Counted from the first letter of the stretch, positions 1 through 11,758 are shown. The stretch: DNA of 64,000 nt from Symbiodinium natans (GCA_905221605.1 CAJNDS010002307.1:275630-339629); one strand, 5' to 3'. Notes: generated from the sequence alone by a model not told the origin. A program made the numbers and translations.

Positions 1-174
1 AGGAATTATCGCGGTAGAGGGTAGATGACCCCCCCCCCCCCCAATGTTCGTGTTCATTTGGTCTTCAAGGAAGGGCCTACCAAGGACCTTAATGGATCCT
101 TAACCCTAAACCCTAAACCCTAAACCCTAAACACTAAACCCTAAACCCTAAACCCTAAACCCTAAACCCCAAAC

Positions 175-272
175 GCAAAGTGCCTCTCGCCATCCAGGAG
201 GTCGCACTCGTTGGGCACCGCGCCGCCGAAGGTCTGCCAAAACGCGCTCCCCAGCTTGCGCAGGAAGGCCAC
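175..272 (-). CDS. Exon of unidentified minus-strand gene
   Basis: An island between arrays reads open on the minus strand as VAFLRKLGSAFWQTFGGA followed by VPNECDLLDGERHF. It is preceded by an acceptor-like CTTAG and followed by a GTTTGGGG donor supplied by the repeat itself. Family not recognised. It would be among the most 3' exons of a gene running off or ending near the window edge. Confidence 0.5.
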
Positions 273-594
273 CTAAGGGTTTAGGGTTTAGGGTTTAGGG
301 TTTAGGGTTTAGGGTTTAGGGTTTAGGGTTTAGGGTTTGGGGTTTGGGGTTTAGGGTTTAGGGTTTAGGGTTTAGGGTTTTGGGTTTAGGGTTTGGGGTT
401 TAGGGTTTAGGGTTTGGGGTTTAGGGTTTGGGGTTTAGGGTTTAGGGTTTGGGGTTTAGGGTTTGGGGTTTAGGGTTTAGGGTTTGGGGTTTAGGGTTTG
501 GGGTTTAGGGTTTAGGGTTTGGGGTGTAGGGTTTAGGGTCTAGGGTTTAGGGTGTAGGGGTTTAGGGTTGAGGGTTTAGGTAAGGTTTCAGGTT

Positions 595-693
595 GGGATG
601 TTCCTCCTTATACTAACAGTCCTTAATAGGGACTATCATAGGGGGCTTCTATATAATCCCTTTAAGGACTGGTAGTATAAAGGGGGAACATCC
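595..693. mobile_element. MITE family 1, copy 1 (hairpin)
   Basis: The left arm GGGATGTTCCTCCTTATACT continues into AACAGTCCTTAATAGGGA. It is mirrored by a right arm containing AAGGACTGGTAGTATAAAGG and ending GGAACATCC. About 100 bp, non-coding, able to fold into one long hairpin. At least nine relatives occur in the first 43 kb. Confidence 0.8.
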
Positions 694-1305
694 TAGCTTG
701 TAGGGTTTGTGTTGATTAAACTCTGCAGTTTATCAGGATTTTAAGGGGAGGTTTATTCTTTAAATAAGGTTTTGGGGATGTACAAAGGTTTCTATTTGGG
801 CTTAAAGTTTTAGATGTTTATCACAAGGGTATTCCGATGCAAAAGTTTTTAATTAGGGTGTATTTTACAGGCTGATAGAGCTTGTAGGTTCAGGGTGTTT
901 AAGGTGTTCAGGTTTTGTAGGGTTGATTTGGCTTCGTGGGGGTTGTGGAGTTTGGGTGATAGGGTTTGTCACGCGTTCAGGTCAAAAGTTGTTGGAGGGT
1001 TTCTGGGGTTTCGAGGGCCTGGACCGAAAACCCAAAGGCCGGCTTTCTGGAGGATTTTAGGGTTACCCTAAACCCTAACCCGGTGAACCCTGAACCTTAA
1101 TCCCAAAACCCCTGAATCCTAAACACCCTGAAGTTCCGACAGCCACATGCACCTAAACCCTAAACCCTAAACCCTAAACCCTAAACCCTAAACCGTAAAC
1201 CGTAAACCCTAAACCCTAGACCCTAAACCCTAAACCGTAAACCGTAAACCCTAAACCCTAAACCCTAAACCCTAAACCCTAAACCCTAAACCCTAAACCC
1301 TAAAC

Positions 1306-1501
1306 CGAGGGACCAGAGGCCAGCCAGAAGCCTCTAGGTGGGCCAAAGGGAAGTTGAAGAAGAAGAGCAGGCCTTTTAGGGTTTAGGGTTTAGGGTTTAG
1401 GGTTTAGGGTTTAGGGTTTAGGGTTTAGGGTTTAGGGTTTAGGGTTTAGGGTTTAGGGTGAAGTTGAAGAAGAAGAGCAGGCCTTCGGCACGGAGGACGT
1501 T
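1306..1501 (-). CDS. Exon interrupted by a TTTAGGG array with duplicated flank
   Basis: Minus strand: 1501-1483 reads NVLRAE, then the frame resumes at 1372-1306 as GLLFFFNFPLAHLEASGW. Between them lie a CCCTAAA array (in reading direction) and a second copy of the 26 bp encoding GLLFFFNF. Removing the interval as a GC-AG intron (donor GC after AAG, acceptor AAAAG) restores a continuous frame. The downstream donor is GTTTAGGG, the repeat itself. Product unknown. Confidence 0.5.
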
Positions 1502-2540
1502 CTACACCCTAAACCCTGTTTTGGGGTTTAGGGTTCAGGGTTTCAGGCTTAGAGCTTAGGGTTCAGGTCTTGGGGCTTGGGGCTTAGGGTTGAGACAGCG
1601 TGAAGGTTTCTAAAGACTCTTCTGGGCCCAGAGAACAAACCCCAAGCCCTGACATATAACTCTGAACCCTGAACCCTCAACCCTGGGCACCAACATGGGT
1701 CTAGGGTTTAGGGTCTTAAGGTTTAGGCGGTTTAGGGCGAAGGCGGCCAATGAACGAAACGTGCCAGACAAAAGAACTCCTTAGTGGAGTGAATACAGAG
1801 TGAACAAGCAAAATATAAGTAAGCGCATGATTTTCGCAGAGAACGAAACGAACGTACGGACAAGGAGATTAATATTCTCATTACGATGATTATTGTGAAT
1901 GAACTTAATGAAGTTATAAGTGAGCCTGCGATCGCATGAACTTTTATTAACGGCGTGAAAGAAACCTGTGATAAAAGACCAAAAGTTAGGAGAAATAATA
2001 ATATTGGATTTCAAATGAAAGGCTGAGTCTAGGTTTGGGCTTAAGCTTTATAGGGCTCCGGGTCTAGGGTTTAGGGTTTAGGGTTTAGGGTTTAGGGTTT
2101 AGAGTGAACAGGGACTGGGGAGATCGTCTTCTGACCAGCTAGCAGTGCAAAAAAGGTCCGTCGCAATCCAACAGCCCCTTCAAGGTCTAGGCTTTACATT
2201 GCACCACCTATATATTTACTAATCTCATCTATAAATACTATTCGTACTTGTTGTTGTTTTTTTAAAGGGGATAGCGAGGCTAGAGTTTTGTTTATATATA
2301 TGTGTGTGTGTGTGTGTGTTGTTTTTTTCTTGTTCGTTTTTACTATTATTTTTTTTTTGGGGGGGGGAAGGGCTGGCAAAGCCCTAGACCTCAGACCCTA
2401 GACCCTAGACCCTAAACCCTAAAAACCCTAGACCCCTAGACCCCTCGGCAGCCTTCGAGCTCCAGCTGCACCTGCCGCCCAGGCTGTGGCGTTTAGGGAT
2501 TTAGGGCTTGGAGGTTTGCGCTGATTTTGTTGAATACCTA

Positions 2541-2685
2541 GACAAATACTCATAACAATAATAACACTAATAACAATAATAACACGAATAGCAACAACAC
2601 TAACAATAATAACAAAAACAACAATAATACCAACAATAACAATGATAGTAATGATAATGACAACAATAATAAGAATCATAGTATT
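2541..2685. repeat. AAC/AAT-rich simple repeat
   Basis: Degenerate trinucleotide tract of AAC, AAT and related triplets ending in a short TA run. The apparent minus-strand hydrophobic open frame over it is a low-complexity artefact. Confidence 0.85.
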
Positions 2686-2772
2686 ATATATATATATGGA
2701 GTTTAGGGTTTAGTGGTTTGCCTTCTACATTGGGTGAGGGGTGAGGGATGTGGGAGGTGACTGGGGGCGGGC

Positions 2773-2835
2773 CTTCTTCCACAGCATTTCGTGCACTTGA
2801 GCGTCTGGGTCCTGGTCAACCTTGCTGATGTCGGC
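2773..2835 (-). CDS. 21-codon exon, unidentified gene
   Basis: Between acceptor ACGAG and a GC donor (AAG|GCCCGC) the minus strand reads exactly 21 codons, ADISKVDQDPDAQVHEMLWK plus K. Acidic, helical and protein-like. The phase-0/phase-0 fit with both splice sites supports it. Family unknown. Confidence 0.55.
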
Positions 2836-3824
2836 CTCGTTTAGGGTTCAGGGTTTAGGGTTTAGGGTTAAGGGCTGTTTGGATATTCCGCTCCTGACCC
2901 AGTGTAGTGGGGGTTTAAGGAGCTATAGGGGGTTTGGGGGGTTTGCACATCACACTCTACAAGAAAAGGATGAAACAAAAACAACATGAAGAAATCCACT
3001 CAATTACGAGGTTCGGAAGTACTTTCATAGACACCACAAGCAATGAGTTTCCCGGAATAGAACACACAAGTAGAGTTTAGGGTTTAGGGTCTGGGGTTTC
3101 TGGTTTTGGGTTAAGGTTCAGGCGCCCATTAAGTTTACCTCCACCATCAGCCGGACTCAGGGAAGCTGAACGCTTAAACTAAACCTTAACCCCAAAACCC
3201 GAAACCCTAAGCCCTAAAACCTAAGCCCTGAGCCCTAAGCCCTAGGCCCTAAGCACTAAGCCCTTAGCCCGATGCCGCCCAGCCCTAAGCCCTTAGCCCT
3301 AAGGGTTTAGGGTTTAGGGTTTAGGGAAACCCTAAGCCCTAAAACCTAAGCCCTGAGCCCTAAGCGCTAGTCCCTAAGGACTAAGCCCGAGGCCGCCCAG
3401 CCCTAAGCCCTTAGCCCTAGGGGTTTAGGGTTTAGGGTTTAGGGTTTAGGGTTTGGGTTTAGGGTTTAGGGTTTAGGGAAAGCCCTAATCTCCAAGCCCC
3501 AAGCCCCAAGCCCGGAGCCCTGAGCCCTAAGCCGTAAGCCCTACCCAATGGGCTGCCCAGGCGCGGAGGTGCAGCGGTGGACACACCTTTCAGGTGTCGG
3601 CGTAGGGTTTAGGGTTTAGGGTTTAGGGTTTAGGGTCTAGGGTTTAGGGTTTAGGGTTTAAGGGTTTAGGGTTTCGAGTTTAGGGTGTTTGGGTGTTAGG
3701 GATCGAGGTTTAGAGTTTTCGGGTTTAGGGATTCAGGACGTTAGGGTGTGGGCTATCCCTAAGCCCAAAACTTACCCTAGACCCTAAACCCTGGACAAAA
3801 CAGAGGGTACTACTAAGAGGTCCC

Positions 3825-3877
3825 AGGCACAAGAGCTCTGCGGCCGTGAGCGTAGTGGTGCCCAGGAAGCAGTCGGC
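3825..3877 (-). CDS. Short exon, unidentified gene
   Basis: After acceptor AAAAAG the minus strand reads ADCFLGTTTLTAAELLCL. Hydrophobic and protein-like, with an unclear donor. Product unknown. Confidence 0.35.
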
Positions 3878-4291
3878 CTTTTTGGAGTTTCGGGAGTTTG
3901 TGGAGTTTAGGGAAGTCTAGGCTTGATGTCGAAAAGCAACCTGCGAAACACTAAACCCGAAATACCCTAAACCCTAAACCCTAAACCCTAAACCCCAAAC
4001 CCTAAACCCTAAACCCTAAACCCCAAACCCCAAACCCTAAACCCTAAACCCTAAACCCTGAACCCTGAACCCTGAACCCTGAACCCTGAACCCTGAACCC
4101 TAAACCTAGCTTGCAGCTTCAAGACCTAGCCTCCACTTACAGGGCTGAGCTTCAGCTTAGACTGTCCGGCCCTTTGATCCAAAAAACGGCAGCCGGCTGA
4201 ACTTGAGGTAAACCTTGGGATGTTGTTTAGAGTTTAGGGTTTAGGGTTCAGGGTTCAGGGTCTAGGGTCTAGGGTTTAGGGTTTTGGGTTT

Positions 4292-4434
4292 GGGGGCATA
4301 TACTAACAGTCCTTAATAGGGACTAGAATAAAGGGGGGGGGTACCATCATTCCTGTTAAGGACTAAGTATACGGGGGGACAGCCCCGGCACTATAATCCC
4401 CATTAAGGACTGTTAGTATAAGGGGGAACATCCC
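4292..4434. mobile_element. MITE family 1, copy 2
   Basis: The left arm lacks the outer GGGATGTTCC. It starts at TATACTAACAGTCCTTAATA and the right arm ends AAGGGGGAACATCCC. An extra internal half-arm near 4352-4387 suggests a nested or rearranged copy. Confidence 0.75.
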
Positions 4435-5096
4435 AAGGCAAACCCGTGGGGAGGCCTGTCCCGCAAGAAACGAGAACAAAATCCTCACATCCGTCTACGA
4501 AGAAATCGGAAACCAGCATGGCTGAATCGAAAACATTATAGGGTTCTTAAGGGGGGCTTCATGGGGGGCAGGTACCTAGGGTTTAGGTTACCTAGGGAAT
4601 ATGGAACCTTAGGGAAGCCTTTTGGCCCTTGAGAACCCTACAGAAACCGAACAGCAAGGCCGGAAACCAGGGCTGAATCGGAAATCGAAACCGGAAGAAA
4701 ATTTGGGTTTAGGGTTTCGGGGTTAGGGTTCAGGGTTTATAGGGTGTAGGGTGTAGGGTTTAGGGCTTAAGGTTTAGGATTTGTGTTTTCAATGGGTTGG
4801 CTGGACTCGAAAACGTGGGACGCGGGAGCGGATTTGGGGGTCAGGGTTTAGGGCTCCCCACCCACCGACTCCTACCCCCGCCCCGTCCCAAACCCAAGTT
4901 GATGCACTCTCTTTCTAGTTGGGCCTAGTTTCTGTCACAGCTTGTAGTTTCTGATTGTCGTGGCCCTATATAAAACCTGAACCCTAAACCCTAAACCCTA
5001 AACCCCAAACGGCCCCAAACCCTAAACCCTAAACCCTAAACCCTAAACCCTAAACCCTAAACCCTCCTAAACCCTAAGCCAACAGCCTTGGCCCCG

Positions 5097-5179
5097 CTAA
5101 AGGGGAAGTCCGCCACGTCGACGTCTCCGTTCGCATGCCGCCACATGGCCTCTAGAGTTTCCGTATTGTTTTCGTAGCC
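5097..5179 (-). CDS. Exon, unidentified gene
   Basis: After an acceptor provided by TTTAG of the repeat, the minus strand reads GYENNTETLEAMWRHANGDV then DVADFPFSGAK, ending at a GC donor (AAG|GCTG). Strongly protein-like composition. Family not recognised. Confidence 0.55.
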
Positions 5180-5499
5180 CTAAACCCTAAACCCTAAACC
5201 CTAATGCTTGAAGGCTCAAAGTCATCGTGCTTTCCGACCTAGTCCTGCTTGGTGCTGCCGAGCATCAGGTAAGTCCTCCCGACATCCATCGCAGATGGCA
5301 TCCTGCTGAAAGCGCTACGGTTAGGGTTTCGGGTTTATAGGGTTGAGGGGTTCAGGGGTTTAGTGTTTAGGGGTTTAGAGTTTAGGGTTTAGGGTTCAGC
5401 ATCTTATGTCCAAGCATTCACTAGTCAAGCTCGCCACTCTGGTATTGAAAATCTACCCACCCACCCATTGGATCCCGAAAATATTTTAGTTTCCTAAAT

Positions 5500-6060
5500 T
5501 CTTTTGACGCCTGATTCCTAAAGCCCAAGGCCCAATGGCCCCTAAACCCTAAAGCCCAAGGCCCTAAATCCGAAAGTCTTAGGCCAGTGGCGCCTAAATC
5601 CTAAAGCCCAGGGCCAGTGGCTCCTAAATCCTAAAGCCCAAGTTAAATAGGTTTTAAAGCCTAAAGCCCAAGGCCATTGGCGCCTAAATCCTAAAGCCCA
5701 AGGCCAGTGGCCCCTAAATCCTAAAGCCCAAGGCCCAATAGCCCCTAAATCCTAAAGCACAAGGCCAGAGGCGCCTAAATCCTAAAGCCCAAGGCCAGTG
5801 GCCCCTAAATCCCAAGGCCCAATAGCCCCTAAATCCTAAAGCCCAAGGCCAGTGGCGCCGGAAATTGCCCTTAGCCACGAGGAAATGACCCTTAGCCACG
5901 AAGAAATGACCCTTAGCCACGAGGAAATGGCCCTTAGCCACGAAGAAATGGCCCTTAGCGACCAAGAAATGGCCCTTGGCGACGAAGAAATGGCCCTGAG
6001 CGAAGAAATTGCCCGAAGAAATGACCCTTAGCCACGAAGAAATGACCATTAGCCACGAAT
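5500..6060. repeat. 30-bp and 21-bp tandem repeats
   Basis: 5500-5865 holds about 30-bp units of the form CCTAAATCCTAAAGCCCAAG plus GCCAGTGGC. 5866-6055 holds 21-bp units GAAATGACCCTTAGCCACGA with small variations. Because 21 is divisible by three, a spurious minus frame of VAKGHFF heptads appears. Confidence 0.85.
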
Positions 6061-6752
6061 GTGTATAGGGTTCAATATATAAGGTAAGAGAGGTTTAGGG
6101 TTTAGGGAGGCATGGGCCACATTTGTGCACAGGAACGCTCCTCTGTGTGCGAGCATCATGTTACATCCAGTTCGGGTCCAACCCCGGCCCCTAAGGCTTG
6201 AACCCTAAACCCGAAACCCGAAACCCGAAACCCGAAACCCTAAACCCTAAACCCTAAACCCTAAACCCTAAACCCTAGGCCCTTGTCCTGTTACTTAAGC
6301 TGGGCACTCCTGGACTTCAAAGTCAAAGTAGGTTTGGGGCCAATGATCCCTAGTCCCTGAACCCGAAACCCTAACCTGAACACTTCTAGGACTTTGCTTA
6401 TAAGAACCCCCTCCCCCCCCCCCCCCCTTGAACAAAAGAACAAAAGCAAAATAAGCAAACAATCCCTACATTGCCCTCACAAGGAAATTGCAGGGGGGTT
6501 GATGGGTTTTAAGGGTCTATAGTTTCAGGGGTTTATGTTTAGGGGTTTGAGCCCCAACCCGAAACCCTAAACAAGCACACGGGGATTTCTACGGATTCTA
6601 AGGGTGTTACTGGCTCCCTTACCCCTAACCCCTAACCCCTAAACCCTAAACCCGAAACCCGAAACCCGAAGCCCTAAACCCTAAACCCCAAACCCTAAAC
6701 CCTAAAGCCTAAACCCTAAACCCTTGCTTCAGGGTTTCCCGACCCCCACCCC

Positions 6753-6821
6753 CACTCCCCTGAGCGGCGCACGTCGGGGCGGTCCAGGATGTCCCGAGCC
6801 TTCTGTTTCACGTTGGCCCAC
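6753..6821 (-). CDS. Exon, unidentified gene
   Basis: After acceptor CCCTACAG the minus strand reads WANVKQKARDILDRPDVRRS, a charged helical segment. The 3' boundary is uncertain because the tract becomes G-rich. Confidence 0.5.
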
Positions 6822-7141
6822 CTGTAGGGTTTAGGGTTTAGGGTTTAGGGTTTAGGGTTTAGGGTTTAGGGTTTAGGGTTTAGGGTTTAGGGTTTAGGGT
6901 TTAGGGAGATCTCCCCAAAGAATGCATGATCCTAATTTTAGTCCACGTTTTTGTCTTCCAACCATACCCTCTTTTCTTGCAACGCTATGACTTGGGCAGT
7001 TCTGGCCCTACATTCCTGAGATCCTTCCAGAGAGTACCCTGAATGCAAGGGCCCGGGATACGGCTAAACATGACCGTAAACCGTAAACCGTAAACCCTAA
7101 ACCCTAAACCCTGAACCCTGAACCCTGAACCCTGAACCCTA

Positions 7142-7205
7142 GACGCCTGCGAGGTGCCGGGAAGCCACTCCGGCTCCGCGCGGCAGGTGCGGGCGGGGTT
7201 GGAGA
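7142..7205 (-). CDS. Exon fragment duplicated at 14388-14441
   Basis: Reads NPARTCRAEPEWLPGTSQA on the minus strand. The same 54-bp stretch, with a few substitutions, recurs 7.2 kb away inside a longer exon-like island. A second minus frame is also open in both copies, so the frame is not settled. Confidence 0.35.
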
Positions 7206-7318
7206 GTTTTGGGTTTTTTGGGTTGTAGGGTTTAGCCTTAGACCCGAAACCCTAAACCCTATACCCTATACCCTAAACCCGAAACCCTAAACCCTAAATC
7301 CTAAACCCTAAACCAAAC

Positions 7319-7422
7319 CGTGTTGCGCCATCTGAAGTTGCGTGCCAAGTTGCAGGCCATTGCATGACGGCCGAGAGAGGTCGATGTCCGAAAACTGCGT
7401 CATCTCCTCTGGGGAGGGGGCG
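7319..7422 (-). CDS. Exon, unidentified gene
   Basis: Between acceptor AACCCAG and donor GTTTGGTT the minus strand reads APSPEEMTQFSDIDLSRPSC then NGLQLGTQLQMAQH. The composition is clearly protein-like. Function unknown. Confidence 0.55.
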
Positions 7423-8020
7423 CTGGGTTTAGAGTTTAGGTTTAGGGTTTAGGGGAGCTTGAGGTTGACTAGCCTTTGTAGCGGACTAACCCTTTTCTGA
7501 ATTTATCATAAGGGCACTTCTTCATTTTTCTTGCTTTTTGTGGGGGGGGGGGGGGGGGGGGAAAGGGAGGAGGGGGCCACTTTTATTAAGGGAACCTAGA
7601 ATCCATCAGAAGGGCAAAAAGGGTACCATTGGGCTACCGGGTAGCTCTATGGGGCTTGGTCAGGGTTTTGGAGTTGTTCGGGGTTTCAGGTCTTTTGAGG
7701 TTCAGGGTTCATTTCAGGGCTTATGTTCAGGGATTTGGGATTCTGGGTTTCGGAGTTCTCAGGTGGCGAAAGCATCTTCCATAAGGGTACATAAGCCCCA
7801 TAAGGTCACTACAAGGACTCTATAAAGCGCAAACCCTCAATAAAGTCTGGGACAAGAAGAAGGGCTTTTGGTGATTCTTGGGGGCTGGAACCTTTCAAAA
7901 AAGGCTCGGTTTAGGCTCATTGTTATCAGGGCATAGGGTTTGAGGCGCAGAAACCCAGAGTACCCTACATAAACCCGCAACCCTCGAGCCTAAACCCTAG
8001 ACCCCAAACCAAAGAACAGC

Positions 8021-8095
8021 CTTGTCGGCCCAGAAGAAGGACACCTGGTAGTTGAAGAACCTGCCGGTCCACACCCCGGTCCACACCGTGGCGGT
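8021..8095 (-). CDS. 25-codon exon, unidentified gene
   Basis: Exactly 25 codons between acceptor ACCAAG and a GC donor (GACAAG|GCTG): TATVWTGVWTGRFFNYQVSF then FWADK. Aromatic-rich. Family unknown. Confidence 0.55.
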
Positions 8096-9244
8096 CTTGG
8101 TTCTTAGGGCGGATCGCAAGAGCCCTACGAGCCCTTCAACCTCAACTCCCCCAGATCCCCCTCAACCCTTGAAGCCTTACACCGAAAAACCCTAAAAACC
8201 TCAAACGACTTGAAGAACCCTGAACCCTAACCCTGAACCCTAAACCCTGAACCCTAAACCCTGAACCCTAGACTCGAAAGGTCCAAACCCCCTCCCTCCC
8301 CCCAGCCCGGCCTGGTGAGGTGGGGGCTGCGATGCAGCTGATTAAACCTTACTTGCCGGGAGCCTAGGACCCTTGCAGCTTTTGGCGGGGTTTAGGGTTT
8401 AGGGTTTAGGGGTTCGATTTTGGTTTCGGGGAGCATCTGGTTGAACCGGTATGTTGACTTTTGTGGCTGGTTCTCAGCAAAAGGGAATGAGGGAATTAGG
8501 GCCCTACATAATCCCTAAGCCTTGAAGGGTATATACAGGGCCCTCAATTTTCTCATTTCCTTACTAAGAGCCAGGGTTTCTTTACAGCAGGGAAGTGTGC
8601 ATCTTACCTTAGGCAGTCCACACTTCTAAAGGTTTAGGGTTTAGGGTTTAGGGTTTAGGGTTTAGGGTTTAGGGTTTAGGGTTTAAGGTTTAGGGTTTAG
8701 GGTTTCGGGTTCAGAGATTAGGGTCCATAAATAGCCCGAAACCGAAGCCCCAAACCTTGGCAAACTTGCCTGGGAGCTGTTGGTGGGCGGCCCCTAAACC
8801 CTAAACCCTAAACCCTAAACCCTAAACCCTAAACCCTAAACCCTAAACCCTAAACCCTAAACCCTAAACCCCAAACCCTAAACCCTAAACCCTAAACCCT
8901 AAACCTGAAGTCGCTGGAAACGGACCCTGAAAACCTCAGAGATGCAGAGGACCCTAAGAGGCGAGCATCAGCAGCATCATGGTCGCCCCGCTTCTCGTTT
9001 AGGGTTTAGGGTTTGGGGTTTAGGGTTTAGGGTTTGGGGTTTAGGGTTTGGGGTTTAGGGTTTGGGGTTTAGGGTTTGGGGTTTAGGGTTTAGGGTTTGA
9101 CCCAAGAACCCGCCCCTCCGCTGCGAACAAAGCCCCGCAAAACGAATCAAGAGGCCGAAATGGCCAAGTGGGGTTTGGGGTTTAGGGTTTAAGGTTTAGG
9201 GTCGAATTAGGGTTAACGGTTAAGGGTTTCGGGTGTAGATTTGG

Positions 9245-9348
9245 CTCGTTTGGGAAATCTGCTAGTATGACGTACGACTTCTCGTTTGCGGTACCAAAAA
9301 GGCCCATCATCAGCCCCTGTGGATCCGACAAAGCCTGACGATTGCATC
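9245..9348 (-). CDS. Exon, unidentified gene
   Basis: After acceptor CTGGTCCAG the minus strand reads CNRQALSDPQGLMMGLFGTA then NEKSYVILADFPNE. Protein-like. No family recognised. Confidence 0.5.
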
Positions 9349-9479
9349 CTGGACCAGCTTTACCGCAAACCTCGAACCTTTCTTCAGGTTTAGGGTTTAG
9401 GGTTTAGGGCTTAGGGCTTAGGGTTTAGGGTTTAGGGTTTAGGGTTTAGGGTTTAGGGTTTAGGGTTTAGGGTTTAGGG

Positions 9480-9770
9480 TTTAGCGTTTAGGGTTTGCCC
9501 ACGATGGTCGAAAACCGTGTACCCCAAAGGGCCAAATTCCCGAGCCACGCCGCAGGCCCTGCGTTCCGAAGTCCGGATAGCTGCCTGCAAGCTGAAAGGG
9601 TTGACGTCTCTGGCCCCATGTGTCGGTCCCCGCTTGAAATCAGAGGCTGTCCTCGATGTAGGGTACCCGAAACTGGTCAAAGAACCCCCCCCCCATACGA
9701 ACGCCCCCAAATGCGCCAAGAGGTCGGTTCTGCGCATCTTGTCGTCAACCAGCAACCAAGGAAATGAGGA
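9480..9770. other. Open island, strand unresolved
   Basis: About 290 bp stay open on both strands. The minus frame starts LVDDKMRRTDLLAHLGAFVW and the plus frame contains ALRSEVRIAACKLKGLTSLA. Another minus frame gives FFDQFRVPYIEDSL then a stop. At least one exon probably lies here, but frame and boundaries cannot be fixed by eye. Confidence 0.3.
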
Positions 9771-9957
9771 ATAACAAGTGCCCCTTTATGTTGAGTAGGC
9801 TTTTCTATATTTGGTCGACACTCCAAATTTGCAGAAGCGAACAGGGCACCAGTACCCTCAAGCTTCAACTACGGGCCTGTCAAAGCGAGCCATGCTTAGG
9901 GGGTATAAGGAGGGACCACTAGCAGGGACTCTTAATCTTGTTCCCCTATATAACCCC

Positions 9958-10022
9958 TCTATATATACATAATATATATATATATATATAGATATATATA
10001 TATATATATATATACATATAGA
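9958..10022. repeat. (TA)n microsatellite
   Basis: Dinucleotide TA tract with two interruptions. It sits between near-complementary segments (AAGGAGGGACC... and ...GGATCCCTCCTT), so it may be the loop of a hairpin element spanning about 9897-10090. Confidence 0.8.
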
Positions 10023-10457
10023 GCCCCTATATACCTAAGTAGCCCCTAAATAACCCCTAAGGTCCCTTATAAGGATCCCTCCTTTCGTCCCTGGACATGC
10101 CGAGTTCACTGCTCTGGACCTAAGGCAACCTCGGGACATGACTTTGCCTTTGGCCCTCAACAACCCCACAGTGCGGTTCAGGGTTTAGGGCTGACCCTAA
10201 ACCCTAAACCCTAAACCCTAAACCCTAAACCCTAAACCCTAAACCCTAAACCCTAAACCCTAAACCCTTACAGTACACCTTCTCATTTCTCATTCCTACA
10301 GCACCGAAATCCTAGGGATCGAAGGACCTTGTGTCCACTTCTCCGCGGCTGCTTTGCCCAGGCTTGCCCAATTAGGGTTTAGGGTTTAGGGTTTAGGGTT
10401 TAGGGTTTAGGGTTTAGGGTTTAGGGTTTAGGGTTCACAACTCTGCCGGCGAAGGGT

Positions 10458-10541
10458 GCTAATGTTGGACCCGTTTAAACCTCAATTTTTTTTGGTGGGG
10501 GGGGGGGGGGGTCGCCGGACACTAAAGCGAGTCCAACATTA
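10458..10541. mobile_element. MITE family 2 with poly-G core
   Basis: Imperfect inverted repeat. The left end AATGTTGGACCCGTTTAAAC is matched by the right end ACTAAAGCGAGTCCAACATT, and a poly-G run sits in the loop. A right end of the same type occurs near 38134-38160, again beside a poly-G tract. Confidence 0.6.
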
Positions 10542-10889
10542 ATCATACTAATCCCACCTCAAACGCTCAAGCCCTCAAACCCTCAAACCCTCAAACCCTG
10601 AAACCCTGAACTGCTCACTGAAACCCTTGAACCCTCAAACCCCCAACCCCGTACCCAACTATGTCTCCCTCTGCCTGCCACAAACTCAAACCCCCACAAG
10701 CACGGGTTCCCCCCCCCCCCCCCCACCCCCCATAATTAAGCCTAATTAGTTAAGGAGATTTGGGGCTTTACGACATTAGCGGGTACCTTATTGGGGTCCT
10801 TCTTATAAGGGGGATCCTACTATTTGGGGGTCAAAATTAGGGTCCTGATTCTCGTAAACCCCCCATTTTGGGGGAACGGGAAGGCCTGT

Positions 10890-10947
10890 GAAGGCCAAAG
10901 CTCGGAAGTTGGGGACAGCATCCGCGATGTCCTCCACCCTGAAGGTG
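10890..10947 (-). CDS. Short exon, unidentified gene
   Basis: Minus strand reads STFRVEDIADAVPNFRAL after acceptor ATTGAG. Helical and protein-like. The donor is not clear. Confidence 0.45.
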
Positions 10948-11053
10948 CTCAATTGTGGGTTTAGGGTTTAGGGTTTGGGGTTTGGGGTTTGGGGTTTAGG
11001 GTTTAGGGTTTGGGGTTTGGGGTTTAGGGTTCAGGGTTTGGGGTCTATGTGTT

Positions 11054-11148
11054 GGGAGGTTCCCCCTGATACTAAAAGTCCTTATTTGGAATTCTTATTG
11101 GGGGTACTATAACCCTATTAAGGCCTGCTAGTAAAGGGGGAACATCCC
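11054..11148. mobile_element. MITE family 1, copy 3
   Basis: Arms GGGAGGTTCCCCCTGATACT and GTAAAGGGGGAACATCCC flank a 50-bp core. The inner arm is diverged relative to other copies. Confidence 0.75.
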
Positions 11149-11214
11149 AAGTTTAGGATTTATATAGTCAATAGTTATAGAACTTACTTATAATATAGAT
11201 GTGATACCAAAACT

Positions 11215-11335
11215 CAGACTAACCCTCGCCACCGTAGTGGACATATTCTGCACGAAAAGGTGCCGGTAAGGGCACCCCTCAGCGACGGTCACGACTGAGT
11301 TGCAGAGGGGTGTGTTGGGCACAGTAGCTCGAGGC
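11215..11335 (-). CDS. Exon, unidentified gene
   Basis: After CTTGCAAG the minus strand reads PRATVPNTPLCNSVVTVAEG then CPYRHLFVQNMSTTVARVSL. One of the longest open islands here. Family unknown. Confidence 0.5.
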
Positions 11336-11659
11336 TTGCAAGCAAACCAAAATGCAATTCACGGAAGACTCCATCAGAACATCAGAACATTAATTTAAGG
11401 GAATAGGTGGCCACCGGCCTGTAAGCTCGCAAACCCCCAGTTTATAGCCGAGAGCTTACGAAACCCTCAAACCCTAAACCCCCTAAACCACAACATGGCT
11501 ATGTCGAAAAAATACGGGGTACCCTTTCATGTATCCCAAACATTGAAGCACGGACAGCTTAAAAGCCATCCACGCACCCTAAACCCTAAAGCCTAAACTA
11601 CCCTAAACCCTAAACCCTAAACCCTAAACCCTAAGCCCTAAACCCTAAACCCTAAACCC

Positions 11660-11758
11660 AGCGTCGAGGTGCTGCTGCACGGCCGGGGCCAGTGCGAAGT
11701 CCATGGCCTCTTCTGCGCCATTCTGGCAGCCGATCCAGCCTTGAGAGAGGGCTTGCAG
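11660..11758 (-). CDS. Exon, unidentified gene
   Basis: Minus frame reads LQALSQGWIGCQNGAEEAMD then FALAPAVQQHLDAG. The plus strand is also open, but the minus reading is more protein-like and agrees with neighbouring islands. Confidence 0.4.

Noticed and set aside
1-545. Chromosome end (telomere)
   Set aside because: Arrays switch orientation, are interrupted by exon-like sequence and continue for 43 kb, so they are interstitial.
2194-2679. Small minus frames with Lys-rich or Ile/Val-rich content
   Set aside because: Low-complexity translation of T-runs, TG repeats and AAC/AAT triplets.
5714-6049. 111-codon minus frame with VAKGHFF heptads
   Set aside because: Direct product of a 21-bp tandem repeat.
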